Shown here: piece by piece, positions 7,079 to 15,996 of the stretch
Position numbering within the stretch: position 1 is the first letter of the stretch
Layout of the letters: each line of letters opens with the position of its first letter
Source of the DNA: Alteromonadaceae bacterium 2753L.S.0a.02
GTDB taxonomy: Bacteria; Pseudomonadota; Gammaproteobacteria; Pseudomonadales; Cellvibrionaceae
NCBI GenBank assembly: GCA_007827375.1
Contig: VISH01000002.1
Span: 886,001-950,000, forward strand
Reading direction: 5' to 3'
Length of the DNA: 64,000 nucleotides
Made by a program: the position numbers and the translations under genes
The notes under the pieces: model-generated
What the model was told of the DNA's origin: nothing
Database searches by the model: none
The model's input: the letters and a program-made list of their open reading frames with translations, nothing else

Positions 7079-9790
7079 CTACTGAACACTACAGGAGGGT
7101 TGACTCAGCGAGCCATCGGAATTCCCCTGGAAGCCAAAATTCACCGTTTGGCCGGCACCGATGTTTGCATTCCATCCTAAATTAGAGGCGTTTACAGTGG
7201 TGCTGCCTTCACTGATGCTAACGTTCCAGGAATTGGTAACGCGAGGGTCTTCGCCAAAATTCAGTACCACATTCCAGCCAGAAATAGCAGTATTTCCATT
7301 ATTGGAAACTTCAACGTTCAGCTGATAGCCGCTCACCCAGTAGTTGAAATAGGTCACCTCGCAACTTACTGCGCTGCCGCCAGATGAACTTGAACTACTG
7401 CTAGAACTACTGCTCGAGCTGCTACTTGAACTGCTGTTCGAGCTTGAGGAGCTGGAAGAACTGCTTGAGGAGCTTGAACTGCTGCCGCCAGAGCTGCTTG
7501 ACGAACTCGAGCTGGTGGAACTGGAACTGCTGCTGGATGAACTGCTGCCAGTTCCGCCACAGGCTCCCATATTAAACCAGGAAGCATCGCTGCCCGGTAC
7601 AGTCGTGGTGTACCAGTTTGCTTGATAGAGCGTATTTTGGTAAACCATTTGGTCACCAGCATTAGCGTGGTTATAAGGGCCGCCCGACCAATCGCGTGCC
7701 GTCCAATTGGGGTACTCATTTACGCCGGCGCAATTACCCGAGGTGTTGCCGGATGAGCTGCTCGACGATGATGAGCTGCTACTGGAGCTGGAACTGCTTG
7801 ATGACGTAGAGCTGGTAGAAGAAGAACTGCTCGAGCTGGAGGAAGAGGTGCTGCTGGTGCTCGATGAGGAGCTGCTCGAGCTGGACGACGAACTGCCGGA
7901 GCTCGAAGAAGAGCTGCTGGAACTCGATGAAGAGCTGCTGGAGCTGGAACTTGACGATGAGCTACTCGAACCGCTCTGGTCGGCATAGTCGTCATAAAAC
8001 GCCAGTACCCAAGCCAACGCACTGTTCCAGTTGATGGTAATTTCGTTGGTCGACCAGGAATCAATGCTGTCGATATAACATTTAGCAGGGGTTGCGACAC
8101 AACCACCCAGCTGTGACGACGCCGTGTCATCCTCCAAGCCGCTATTGGGGCCGCCAGATAGAGCTCCGGGCGGTGCCCAGGGATAACTGCCATTGAGCGC
8201 GCCAGCCCAAAAGCGATGGTGCGGTTGCGTAAGCGCATCTTCGCCGTGCCCGGAAACAAACGAGAACGATAATGCATTGTTACCAAACAGGTAGTTCATA
8301 CCTTTAGAGAAGGCCTTGGCATAGCTGTCGTCGCCAGTGAAATCATAAGCTAAGGCCAGCAGTGCCATTTTGTTGGCTACCACGTTGTTGGAACCCCAGT
8401 AATACTCTTCTGCTGTGCTTGGCACCATGTAGCCGGTGCTGTTGATGGTGGCCACATGGCCGTCGGCAATTTCGATGAGCTTTTGTCGAGCGCTATTGGC
8501 AAGGCTGGCCGTGTGATCTGTTGGTACAACCGCGAGTGACATCAGGCCGGGTAGTTCCGTGTCAGGCCAGGCCCAATCGGTGCGGGTGATCGTGTAGTTG
8601 TTGATTGTCGGTAGGTAGCGGCTGTCGCCGGTGGTAATGTAGAGCTCGGATGCCGCCCAGAAAAATTCATCCGAGGGGTCGTCGTCTCCATATCCGCCGC
8701 CGCCGTTATCGTAACCGCCGGAGTAGGTATCGTTGGGATTGGCTTGCGCAGCGTCCCAGGCGCGTTCTGCGGCGACGAGACATTGGTTAGCAAATGCGCT
8801 ATCGATTTCTGCAAACAAGCGCGAACATTGCGCGGCAGTGGCGGCAAGATTGAGTGTTGCCGTTACCGAAGGTGGAACCAGCGCTCGTTCGTTGCTGTCT
8901 TCGTGTGGCGCAAGAGGTAGGCCGGTCCAGCCGACGTCGTGTACCTTATGGTGTGCCATGCCCGCTTTGGCTTCGCCCTCGGGCACTTGCATCGCCATTA
9001 AAAACTCCAACTGCCAACGTGCTTCGTCCAAAATATCGGCAACGCCATTGCCACTCTCGGGAATATTGAGTGTGCCGTCTGCGTACTTATTGGCGCTGTT
9101 TCCTAAGTAAAGCGCGCGTTCATACATGTTAAGTAATTTCCAGACGGAGATACCGCCGTTGACAACATACTTGCCGTGGTCGCCGGCGTCGTACCATCCT
9201 TTAATAACGTCGAGAGAATAGTTACAGCCACTACCACTCCAGCAGGGCACGGCGTAATCACCCTGGTTACCGTTTTGATTTACATGACCCGCGGGCCTTG
9301 CCCACTGGCTATTCGCAGCGTAGCTGCCATTGCCGCCGCCGGTATATTGGGTTTCAATCGCAATACCTGACCGGTTGTGATAGAAGTAGCGTATGGAGTC
9401 ATAAAGCACTGCGGTAAATGCATCGTCAGAAATCTCAAAGCTGTAGCTTTCGTCGCCGCCTACCAGCAGCTTAAAGTTGGTGCCTGTTGCATTCACACTT
9501 GAGAAATCGATGTAGTGAATATTATCGCCGGATGCTGCGTCCACGCCTTGTGGCTGCGTTGTGCCTGTGGCGATGACATTGCCGTTCTGGGTGAGTTGCC
9601 AGGTTTGTGCGTTATTGTTACTGGCTTTGTAGCTGGCGACCTTGGCGCTATTGGGTAAGTATCCCACTTGGTTTAAGCGCGGGTTGCCGATTGCGGCGTA
9701 GCTCTGTTGTGCGGTTAGGAGTGTGGAAAATGCAACGGCAAGGGTGCTGGCGACAACTTTGCCGACGCATTTTGGGCGTCTCGAAAACAT
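7079..9790 (-). CDS. Secreted GH9 cellulase with CBM5/12-like and CBM2 modules and polyserine linkers
   Basis: The start at 9790 is chosen over upstream in-frame codons because it has the ribosome binding site AGGAG and begins a proper signal peptide, cleaved after SYA (about residue 32). The 903-residue product then shows an Ig-like CelD_N domain opening at NPRLNQVGYLP, a GH9 catalytic domain with the DAGD motif near residue 200, the HHRFWAG motif near 525, and the catalytic acid region STNEITIN near 582. A polyserine linker (about 605-680) is followed by a CBM5/12-like module (683-745), a second polyserine linker (747-803) and a C-terminal CBM2 bounded by two cysteines (807-903). GH9 enzymes hydrolyse beta-1,4-glucan with inversion; CBM2 binds crystalline cellulose. 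The enzyme should be exported and act on plant cell walls. Confidence 0.93.
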   Translation of the reverse strand: MFSRRPKCVGKVVASTLAVAFSTLLTAQQSYAAIGNPRLNQVGYLPNSAKVASYKASNNNAQTWQLTQNGNVIATGTTQPQGVDAASGDNIHYIDFSSVNATGTNFKLLVGGDESYSFEISDDAFTAVLYDSIRYFYHNRSGIAIETQYTGGGNGSYAANSQWARPAGHVNQNGNQGDYAVPCWSGSGCNYSLDVIKGWYDAGDHGKYVVNGGISVWKLLNMYERALYLGNSANKYADGTLNIPESGNGVADILDEARWQLEFLMAMQVPEGEAKAGMAHHKVHDVGWTGLPLAPHEDSNERALVPPSVTATLNLAATAAQCSRLFAEIDSAFANQCLVAAERAWDAAQANPNDTYSGGYDNGGGGYGDDDPSDEFFWAASELYITTGDSRYLPTINNYTITRTDWAWPDTELPGLMSLAVVPTDHTASLANSARQKLIEIADGHVATINSTGYMVPSTAEEYYWGSNNVVANKMALLALAYDFTGDDSYAKAFSKGMNYLFGNNALSFSFVSGHGEDALTQPHHRFWAGALNGSYPWAPPGALSGGPNSGLEDDTASSQLGGCVATPAKCYIDSIDSWSTNEITINWNSALAWVLAFYDDYADQSGSSSSSSSSSSSSSSSSSSSSSSSSGSSSSSSSSSSSSTSSTSSSSSSSSSSTSSTSSSSSSSSSSSSSSSSSSGNTSGNCAGVNEYPNWTARDWSGGPYNHANAGDQMVYQNTLYQANWYTTTVPGSDASWFNMGACGGTGSSSSSSSSSSTSSSSSSSSGGSSSSSSSSSSSSSSSNSSSSSSSSSSSSSSSSSSGGSAVSCEVTYFNYWVSGYQLNVEVSNNGNTAISGWNVVLNFGEDPRVTNSWNVSISEGSTTVNASNLGWNANIGAGQTVNFGFQGNSDGSLSQPSCSVQ
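7381..7549 (-). repeat. Polyserine linker 2 coding repeat of the GH9 cellulase
   Basis: This low-complexity stretch encodes about 56 residues, nearly all Ser with a few Gly, Thr and Asn, between the CBM5/12-like module and CBM2. Several serine codons are interspersed, so the peptide repeats while the DNA is only loosely repetitive. Confidence 0.9.
7751..7975 (-). repeat. Polyserine linker 1 coding repeat of the GH9 cellulase
   Basis: About 75 codons for Ser, with scattered Gly and Thr, connect the GH9 catalytic domain to the CBM5/12-like module. Mixed AGC, AGT, TCG, TCC and TCA usage suggests selection for serine content. The opposite strand reads as Glu/Leu/Asp-rich nonsense. Confidence 0.9.
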
Positions 9791-10261
9791 GTGTTTTCTC
9801 CTGTAGGTGTTGTTATTGTGGTTATTAACCCGAAAATATTTATTGCCGGCGTAGTAACTGACGCAAGGCGCAGCACCGCAGGCGGAAGGCCAACGCAAGT
9901 TCGTTAAAATCGAGGACTTTTCCAAACTACCCCTTAGCGGGGCGGCGATAAATGCACATCAGGATGTTTTGCTATTGCCGGGTTAATCCTTGAGGTGGCG
10001 TTATTATTGTTTTGACGGATCTATAAATTGCCGCAGAAATATTATCAGAAATGCCTAGCTTAAAATGCGATAGATATTGAATTGGGTGTGATGCCTTGGG
10101 TTTATTTTTTAATAATTACCTCAAAGTTTATTCAAAAAAATAATAATTCAAAATAAGAGTTCTGTGTATACATTATTGCGTGTGAGATCGCTGCCAAATT
10201 ATTATGGAACCAGCTGTGTAATTTCGAAGAAAAATTTCACTTGTCTTGCTGCTTACAGTAT
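9791..10261. other. Upstream region of the GH9 cellulase
   Basis: These 471 bases hold the promoter and leader of the cellulase and the 3' flank of recQ. The ribosome binding site AGGAG is at about 9798-9802. TTAACCCG (9825-9832) and CGGGTTAA (9979-9986) are inverted copies flanking about 150 bases, each adjacent to a TATTGCCGG copy, and a CCCC/GGGG hairpin lies near 9935-9950. The distal part (10080-10260) is very AT-rich. No gene and no clear operator were recognised. Confidence 0.45.
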
Positions 10262-12067
10262 CTATTCGAGGTATTCAAATTCTCTGAATACCTCGAGAAA
10301 TGCATCTCCAAATTGTTCAAGCTTGCGGTCGCCCACTCCGGAAACAGCGAGCATTTCCCATTCACTTAATGGGAATTTATCCATCATTTCCTTGAGGGTG
10401 GCGTCGTGAAAAATAACATAGGGCGGCACGCCGTGTTCTTCGGCCAATTCTTTGCGCACACGCCTTAACGCATTCCACAGTGGCTGTTGTTGCGCGTCTA
10501 TGTCTAACGCTTGTTTGCGTGTTGGCTTGGTTTTTTTCTCGGCTTTTTCGCGACGCAGTTGTACCGATTTTTCGCCGCGCAGTATCGGGCGGCAGTCTTC
10601 TGTCAGTCGCAAGCCGCCGTAACCTTCGCTGTCAACGGTTAATAAGCCATGCGCAATAAGCTGGCGGAAAACAGAGCGCCATTCGTTACTGGGTAGGTCA
10701 TTTCCAATACCGTAAGTCGACAGTTTATTGTGTGCAAACTGGCGGATTTTATCGGTATCGCCACCGCGCAAAATGGCGATTACGTGGCCGGCGCCGAAGC
10801 GTTGCCCACTGCGGTAGACGCAGCTGAGTGCTTTTTGTACGGGTTCTGTGGCATCCCAGGTGTCTGGCGGGTTGTCGCAGTTATCGCAGTTGCCGCAGGG
10901 CTGCTCAAGTTCATCCCCAAAATACCGCAGCAACACCTGGCGCCGGCAGCGGGTAACCTCGCACAAACCCAACATGGCGTTAAGGCGCTGTTGCTCCTGG
11001 CGCTTGAACATTTCCGATCCTTCGGAATTTTCAGCCATTTGGCGCAGCTTTACGATGTCTTCCAAACCGTACAGCAGTAAAGCTGTTGCCGGTAAACCAT
11101 CGCGACCCGCACGACCAGTCTCCTGATAATAGGCTTCGATACTTTTGGGCATGTCCAGATGGCAAACAAAGCGTACATCCGGTTTATCGATACCCATGCC
11201 AAAGGCGATGGTGGCTACGATAATGATGTGGTCTTCACGCAGAAAACGGCTTTGATTTTCCTGGCGCATCTTGGCGCTCATACCAGCATGGTATGGCAAT
11301 GCATTGAATCCCTGCTGACTGAGCCAAGACGCAGTATCTTCGACTTTTGCACGCGACAGACAATACACAATACCGCTGTTGTCTCGTTGTTCATCCCGCA
11401 AAAATTGCAACAATTGATCGCGGGGTTTATTTTTTTGTTGGATGCGATAGTGAATGTTGGGGCGGTCGAAGCCACTGATAAATTGTTGTGCCCGCTGCAG
11501 TTGCAAGCGCTCGATAATCTCTGCACGCGTGCGCTCATCGGCGGTAGCGGTTAGCGCCACGCGAGGCACCTTGGGGAATTTTTCGTGGAGTAGATCCAGC
11601 TTTAAATAATCGGCTCTAAAATCGTGCCCCCACTGTGCTACACAATGCGCTTCGTCGATTGCAAACAGCGCAATAGGTGCATCTGCCAGCAGAGCCTGGG
11701 TGCGTTCTTGTATGAGTCGCTCGGGCGCAATGTAGACCAAATCCAGTTCCCCATTGCGAATGGCATTCTCAGTGTGCCAAGCCGTGTCAAAGTCTAGTGT
11801 CGAATTAAGATAACCGGCGTTAACACCGAGCTCTTTTAGGGCACTTACTTGGTCTTCCATGAGAGCAATCAACGGCGAAATGACCACGCCGACGCCCTCT
11901 CGGGCGAGGGCTGGTATTTGATAACACAGCGATTTGCCACCACCCGTAGGCATAATTACCAGTGCATCACCACCGTTGCTTACGCACTGGATTATTTCGC
12001 TTTGTGTATCGCGAAAAGCGTCGTAACCAAAGACATGTTTGAGGATATGTTGCGGGCTGTTGCTCAT
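10262..12067 (-). CDS. recQ: ATP-dependent DNA helicase RecQ
   Basis: The 601-residue protein contains helicase motif I (MPTGGGKSLCYQ, about residue 40), the DEAH box in DEAHCVAQWGHDFR, and motif VI QETGRAGRDG. A zinc site (CEVTRCRR to CGNCDNC) and RQC winged helix follow, with a C-terminal HRDC domain from about residue 520. This is the full RecQ layout, for 3'-5' DNA unwinding in RecF-pathway recombination and fork restart. It follows the aldo/keto reductase gene by 13 bases on the same strand and is probably co-transcribed with it. Confidence 0.96.
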   Translation of the reverse strand: MSNSPQHILKHVFGYDAFRDTQSEIIQCVSNGGDALVIMPTGGGKSLCYQIPALAREGVGVVISPLIALMEDQVSALKELGVNAGYLNSTLDFDTAWHTENAIRNGELDLVYIAPERLIQERTQALLADAPIALFAIDEAHCVAQWGHDFRADYLKLDLLHEKFPKVPRVALTATADERTRAEIIERLQLQRAQQFISGFDRPNIHYRIQQKNKPRDQLLQFLRDEQRDNSGIVYCLSRAKVEDTASWLSQQGFNALPYHAGMSAKMRQENQSRFLREDHIIIVATIAFGMGIDKPDVRFVCHLDMPKSIEAYYQETGRAGRDGLPATALLLYGLEDIVKLRQMAENSEGSEMFKRQEQQRLNAMLGLCEVTRCRRQVLLRYFGDELEQPCGNCDNCDNPPDTWDATEPVQKALSCVYRSGQRFGAGHVIAILRGGDTDKIRQFAHNKLSTYGIGNDLPSNEWRSVFRQLIAHGLLTVDSEGYGGLRLTEDCRPILRGEKSVQLRREKAEKKTKPTRKQALDIDAQQQPLWNALRRVRKELAEEHGVPPYVIFHDATLKEMMDKFPLSEWEMLAVSGVGDRKLEQFGDAFLEVFREFEYLE

Positions 12068-12080
12068 TAAATCGGAGAAT

Positions 12081-12998
12081 TTATGGCACAGGATGCCCGG
12101 CAGAGGCTTCCCAGATTCGATACCACTGCTCGCGGTTAAGGGAAATGTCTTCTGCGCTCAGGGCGATTTTAACGCGCTCCAGGTTCTGGGTACCCAGTAG
12201 CGGTGCGGGAGCACAGGGGAGTGCCATGCACCAGGCGTAAACAATGGTTTCGATATGTTCTTGCTGCCATTCTTCGGCGACTGTTCGCAAGGCCGTTATA
12301 ATATTTCGCTGTCTTTCAGTATTTTCGTTGATTAAACGTCCGCCGGCGAGGCAGGACCACAGCATGGGCTGATAGCCGAGCAATTGACAGTGCTCAAATG
12401 TGCCATCATCCAGTGGATCGAGGTGCAAGGGTGAAAATTCGATCTGGTTGGTGACCAGCTCGATGCCAAGGGATTTTTGCAGCACGGCCTGGAGCCACGT
12501 AAACTGATCGTTGTTGAAATTGGACACGCCGAAATATCGTACTTTACCACTGTTTTTTAAGGACTCGAACGCAGCCACCACTTCATGGGCATTCATAAGG
12601 TAATCGGGGCGGTGTATCAGCAATACATCGATATAGTCGGTTTGTAGGTCACGCAACGAAGCATCTACTGATTCGACAATGGCCGTGCTACTGCTGTCGT
12701 AGTGGTTGATTTGCCGCGCACCGAGTTCTCCAAACCCTTTGGGGCGAATTCCGAATTTGGTGATAATTTGCAATTGGTCGCGCAGCGCAGGTTGCAATGC
12801 AAGGGCTCGCCCGAATGGTGCTTCGCTGCGGTACACCATGGCATGGTCGACGGTGGAGATGCCGAGTTCCAGAGTCTGGTTAATAAAATTAAGCAATGCC
12901 TGGTCTGACAGTTGCCACTGATTTACGCGCCAGTAACCTGCGATAAAGCGCGAAATTTCCGGCCCTGCAGCCGTAAGCTGGGTGCGTGAAGCGTACAT
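12081..12998 (-). CDS. Aldo/keto reductase (YdhF-like)
   Basis: This 305-residue cytoplasmic NADPH-dependent oxidoreductase has the AKR barrel and the full catalytic tetrad: Asp51, Tyr56, Lys81 and His129 (in LLIHRPD). Later strands carry the cofactor-binding SNF and NQIEFSPL segments. The sequence resembles the E. coli YdhF branch, whose substrate is unknown. A ribosome binding site (AGGAT) lies nine bases before the ATG. It is divergent from a methyltransferase gene and leads into recQ. Its substrate cannot be assigned. Confidence 0.88.
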   Translation of the reverse strand: MYASRTQLTAAGPEISRFIAGYWRVNQWQLSDQALLNFINQTLELGISTVDHAMVYRSEAPFGRALALQPALRDQLQIITKFGIRPKGFGELGARQINHYDSSSTAIVESVDASLRDLQTDYIDVLLIHRPDYLMNAHEVVAAFESLKNSGKVRYFGVSNFNNDQFTWLQAVLQKSLGIELVTNQIEFSPLHLDPLDDGTFEHCQLLGYQPMLWSCLAGGRLINENTERQRNIITALRTVAEEWQQEHIETIVYAWCMALPCAPAPLLGTQNLERVKIALSAEDISLNREQWYRIWEASAGHPVP

Positions 12999-13114
12999 AC
13001 AAATTTATCCTGGGTTTTGCGCACATTTAAAATGTGGGGCGCTATTGTACAGGTTTCTGGTGGCGCTGCCTCTGCGGTTCCCGGGCTAATCAATTGACCT
13101 TCTAAGGAATGTGT

Positions 13115-13708
13115 ATGTGGGATGCTCGATACAGCGAGATTGAATACGCTTATGGCAAAGAACCAAACGAATTTCTCGCGACGCAATTCCCGTTGCTCGG
13201 CCGAAATGCCGAAGTGTTGTGCCTTGCCGATGGCGAAGGGCGCAACGGTGTTTATCTGGCGCAGCAGGGTTATAGCGTAACGAGTGTGGATGCCTCTGCA
13301 GTCGGTTTACAGAAAGCACAGCAATTGGCCAACGAGCGTGCGGTGAGCATTAATTGCGTGCATGCCGATTTACAAAATTACGATCTCGGTGTGAATCGCT
13401 GGGATGCGATTGTCTCTATATTTTGCCACCTACCATCGCAACTTCGATGCAAGCTGCACCAGGCGGTTCACATTGGTTTGCGTCATAACGGCGTGTTTAT
13501 TCTCGAGGCGTACACTCCAGCGCAATTGCATCAGGGTACCGGTGGCCCGCCGGTGGCGGATTTGTTGATGACAGCCGAGAACTTACGCCATGAATTAACT
13601 GAAATGCATTTTAGCCATCTTGAGGAATTAAACCGCGATGTTGTCGAGGGCAAATATCACACCGGGAGGGCATCTGTAGTTCAGGTAATAGCACACAAAA
13701 GTGGGTAA
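13115..13708 (+). CDS. Class I SAM-dependent methyltransferase (TehB-like)
   Basis: The ATG at 13115 is preferred over one at 13109 because AAGGA lies six bases before it and abuts the earlier codon. The 197-residue product opens MWDARYSE and has a Rossmann methyltransferase core: the SAM-binding VLCLADGEGRNGVYLA (motif I), VDAS (motif II) and DAIVSIFCHLP (motif IV). It resembles TehB/thiopurine-type small-molecule methyltransferases, which act on tellurite, selenite or thiols, but the acceptor cannot be predicted. It is single-gene and divergent from the aldo/keto reductase. Confidence 0.85.
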   Translation: MWDARYSEIEYAYGKEPNEFLATQFPLLGRNAEVLCLADGEGRNGVYLAQQGYSVTSVDASAVGLQKAQQLANERAVSINCVHADLQNYDLGVNRWDAIVSIFCHLPSQLRCKLHQAVHIGLRHNGVFILEAYTPAQLHQGTGGPPVADLLMTAENLRHELTEMHFSHLEELNRDVVEGKYHTGRASVVQVIAHKSG

Positions 13709-14012
13709 TTATGCGCAGTAATGGCGCAGCTATTTGCACCTATATGGTGATATGACGTTATTTTTGTCATAATTAAGTGGTAAAAAATATTGTGAATTTC
13801 GCGCGAATCCGCAGTCTTGGGGCACCGCGCCATCTTTTTAGGTTTTGGCGTTCTTATTGCTAGATAACTAGCGGTTTATGCGCTTTACTTTTTTTATCGC
13901 GATTTGCGATTGCTGTTGATGTTAATGGATTGCCCGGTGCCGGAAACCACCTCTCCTCCGGCATCGGGCTAATAACACAGTTAATATTCACCAAGCCTGG
14001 GAGTTCTACACC
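13709..14012. other. Intergenic leader region upstream of the CBM48 gene
   Basis: These 304 bases contain the inverted repeat TATGAC (13751-13756) and GTCATA (13766-13771), a possible operator. TTGTCA overlaps it, and TATTGT lies 18 bases downstream, giving a weak promoter pair. The strong hairpin at 13932-13969 is listed separately. No gene was recognised. Confidence 0.4.
13932..13969 (+). promoter_or_regulatory. 13-bp stem hairpin in the leader of the CBM48 gene
   Basis: The arms GCCCGGTGCCGGA and TCCGGCATCGGGC pair at 12 of 13 positions (one G-T) around a 12-base loop. It sits 43 bases before the ATG. No T-tract follows, so a leader structure is more likely than a standard terminator. Confidence 0.5.
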
Positions 14013-14318
14013 ATGAGCCTCGATAAACGCTATCTTAAATCCAAGCCAGTCTGCAAAGTTAAATTCATTGCGCCTGAACCACTGGTGGAAGATTCAAAGA
14101 AAATCTTTTTAGCGGGCGAATTCAACGCCTGGGATTATTCCAGCACGCCGCTACGCAAACAAAAAGATGGCAGTTACGCGACGACTTTGGATTTGGAAAC
14201 CGGCAAAGAATACGAATATCGGTATGTACTCGATGGTGAGCGTTGGGAAAACGATGACGACGCAGACAAGTACGTACCCAATACCTGCGGTGCCGACAAC
14301 TCTGTTGTTATCGTTTAA
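14013..14318 (+). CDS. Stand-alone CBM48 / isoamylase N-terminal-like protein
   Basis: The 101-residue protein has no signal peptide and is one E-set/CBM48-like domain: KIFLAGEFNAWD, then the GSYATTLDLETGKEYEYRYVLDGE strand pattern typical of glycogen-binding modules in branching enzymes, isoamylases and AMPK beta. Such free-standing domains are common in marine gammaproteobacteria. By family analogy it may bind intracellular glycogen or modulate an enzyme, but it has no catalytic part. A GGGAG sits nine bases before the ATG. Confidence 0.8.
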   Translation: MSLDKRYLKSKPVCKVKFIAPEPLVEDSKKIFLAGEFNAWDYSSTPLRKQKDGSYATTLDLETGKEYEYRYVLDGERWENDDDADKYVPNTCGADNSVVIV

Positions 14319-14348
14319 CCACGGGCGCGCTGTTTAATTGATATCCTA

Positions 14349-14371
14349 AGCGAGGGTACTAACACCTCGCT
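14349..14371. terminator. Hairpin between convergent CBM48 and slyD genes
   Basis: AGCGAGG and CCTCGCT form a seven-base-pair stem with a nine-base loop between the two convergent stop codons. No strong T-tract follows on either strand, so this is a plausible but weak bidirectional terminator. Confidence 0.45.
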
Positions 14372-14380
14372 ACTCATGTG

Positions 14381-14866
14381 CTAGTGGTGATGACCGCCGT
14401 CACCGTGTGCGTGGCCGTGTGATATTTCTTCTGGCGTTGCATCGCGCACTTCCTTAATAGCCACTGTGAAATCCAAGGCCATGCCTGCAAATGGATGGTT
14501 CATATCTAATTCCACCATAAACTTTCCGGCTTTAATGACGCTGGCATTGCGCACACCCTTGTCAGTGTTTACGCGCACCACCATCTTAGGTAAGAGCCGC
14601 TTGTACTTGCCAACCAAATGCTTAACCGGCACTTTTTGCAGCGCATCTTCGTGTCGCAAGCCGTAAGCGTCTTCCGGGGCAAGAGTAACTTGCTTGGTTT
14701 CGCCCGCGCTCATTCCCGCCATAGCATCTTCCAACGCCGGAAGAATATTACCGTGGCCGTGTAAATAAGCCATGGGAACAGAGTCGTTGTTCTCTTCCAG
14801 CGTGTTACCGCCGGCTTCTTTTAGGGTGTAGTGAAAACTCACCACACGATCTTTCTCAACTTGCAT
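14381..14866 (-). CDS. slyD: FKBP-type peptidyl-prolyl isomerase SlyD
   Basis: The 161-residue protein has the SlyD layout: an N-terminal FKBP half (RVVSFHYTLKEAGG), the YLHGHGNILPALEDAMAGMSAGE motif, an inserted-flap chaperone domain (about residues 70-125), the FKBP closing strand and a His-rich tail ending GHAHGDGGHHH. SlyD is a cytoplasmic prolyl isomerase and chaperone whose tail binds nickel and other metals. The tail is short, with six or seven usable histidines. Confidence 0.93.
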   Translation of the reverse strand: MQVEKDRVVSFHYTLKEAGGNTLEENNDSVPMAYLHGHGNILPALEDAMAGMSAGETKQVTLAPEDAYGLRHEDALQKVPVKHLVGKYKRLLPKMVVRVNTDKGVRNASVIKAGKFMVELDMNHPFAGMALDFTVAIKEVRDATPEEISHGHAHGDGGHHH

Positions 14867-14943
14867 TGCTTAATATCCAATGTTAAAGGGCGTTTATTCT
14901 AGCGATTTTGCTGAACCCGGCCAATTAAAACGCTCCGTACGCT

Positions 14944-15792
14944 TTATTTCTTACGATGTTCGAGCCGATAGATTGACGGTGCAACGCCCGTTGTTTTTTT
15001 AAATCGATTGGAAAAATTAAATAAATCGCTGTATCCCAACGCGCTGGCAATATGAATCAACGACCAATTTGTGTCGGACAATAGTTGCTTGGCACGCTCC
15101 ATTCTCAAGTAAATCAACTGTTGCAGTGGGCTGCGACCAAACACCTGATTGCAGAGCCGGTGTAGATGTGGCTGTGAATAATGCACCTGATCCGCCATAT
15201 CTTGAACTGTCCAATTAACGTGCAGTTGCTCTTGTACGTCGGCAAATAGCTGCTGCAAACGTTTCACCGGTTCTGATTGTTTTTGCTGATCAAACTCCTC
15301 ACCCAATTCCCGTTTCAGGTAACGTTGCAATTGCTGAATCGGTGCGCTGTGCATTGCCGGGTCGTGTTCGTAATACAAATGCCCCAGCAAATAATAAAGG
15401 GGTGATGCGTTTTCGGTGAATCTAATGCTTGCCGACATACGCTTAAGGTGCTGCCACAAGAGGGTGTCTTCCAGGCAAAACCAGGCTGTCGCCCAGTGCT
15501 CGGTGTGCAATGAAAATTCGAAGGGCTGCGCGGCTGGCAGCACGGTAATGCTATTGCCGGGGATCGAGTGGATGCCTACAGGTGTTTCCAGGTGGCCGCT
15601 GCCCTCAAGGGTAAAAAGGATGGTGTGGTAATCCGGCTTTTTACGGGCGACACAGTAATGGCCGCGCAGTTGCGATATTCCGGCGAGAGCAACGCTGAGC
15701 GCTTCAAGTTGCGGCAAATACTGTTGATTCAGGTAGCGCTCGTAGCATTGCGGGCCCAACTCCAGACGATCTTCCCAATTTCTCAAGCTCAT
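14944..15792 (-). CDS. AraC-family transcriptional regulator
   Basis: The 282-residue protein has an N-terminal cupin-like sensing domain (about 40-130, with GSGHLETPVGIHSIPGNS) and a C-terminal double helix-turn-helix DNA-binding domain (about 185-275) ending LGYSDLFNFSNRFKKTTGVAPSIYR, the AraC signature. It is divergent from the MATE transporter gene, with about 200 bases between, so it may control that exporter. The inducer is unknown; AraC cupin domains often sense sugars or aromatic compounds. Confidence 0.9.
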   Translation of the reverse strand: MSLRNWEDRLELGPQCYERYLNQQYLPQLEALSVALAGISQLRGHYCVARKKPDYHTILFTLEGSGHLETPVGIHSIPGNSITVLPAAQPFEFSLHTEHWATAWFCLEDTLLWQHLKRMSASIRFTENASPLYYLLGHLYYEHDPAMHSAPIQQLQRYLKRELGEEFDQQKQSEPVKRLQQLFADVQEQLHVNWTVQDMADQVHYSQPHLHRLCNQVFGRSPLQQLIYLRMERAKQLLSDTNWSLIHIASALGYSDLFNFSNRFKKTTGVAPSIYRLEHRKK

Positions 15793-15996
15793 GGTGATAC
15801 AGTAAGAATGATAGCTTTGAACATTAATTTGCTAGAATAAAACATCGCCTGAAAAGATGAAAGTGTCTATATTTGGCTGTAGATTCCAAAGCTAAAGTCC
15901 AAGCGACCATAACCGGTGCGCGCTGCGGTAATTGCTAGAAAGATATAAATTAACATTATACGCAGCTCACGTTCTGCGTCTGGGTGTCGCCACCAA

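Noticed and set aside
7707..7988. Forward reading frame rich in Glu, Leu and Asp opposite the cellulase
   Set aside because: It is the antisense reading of polyserine codons and has no ribosome binding site or family resemblance.
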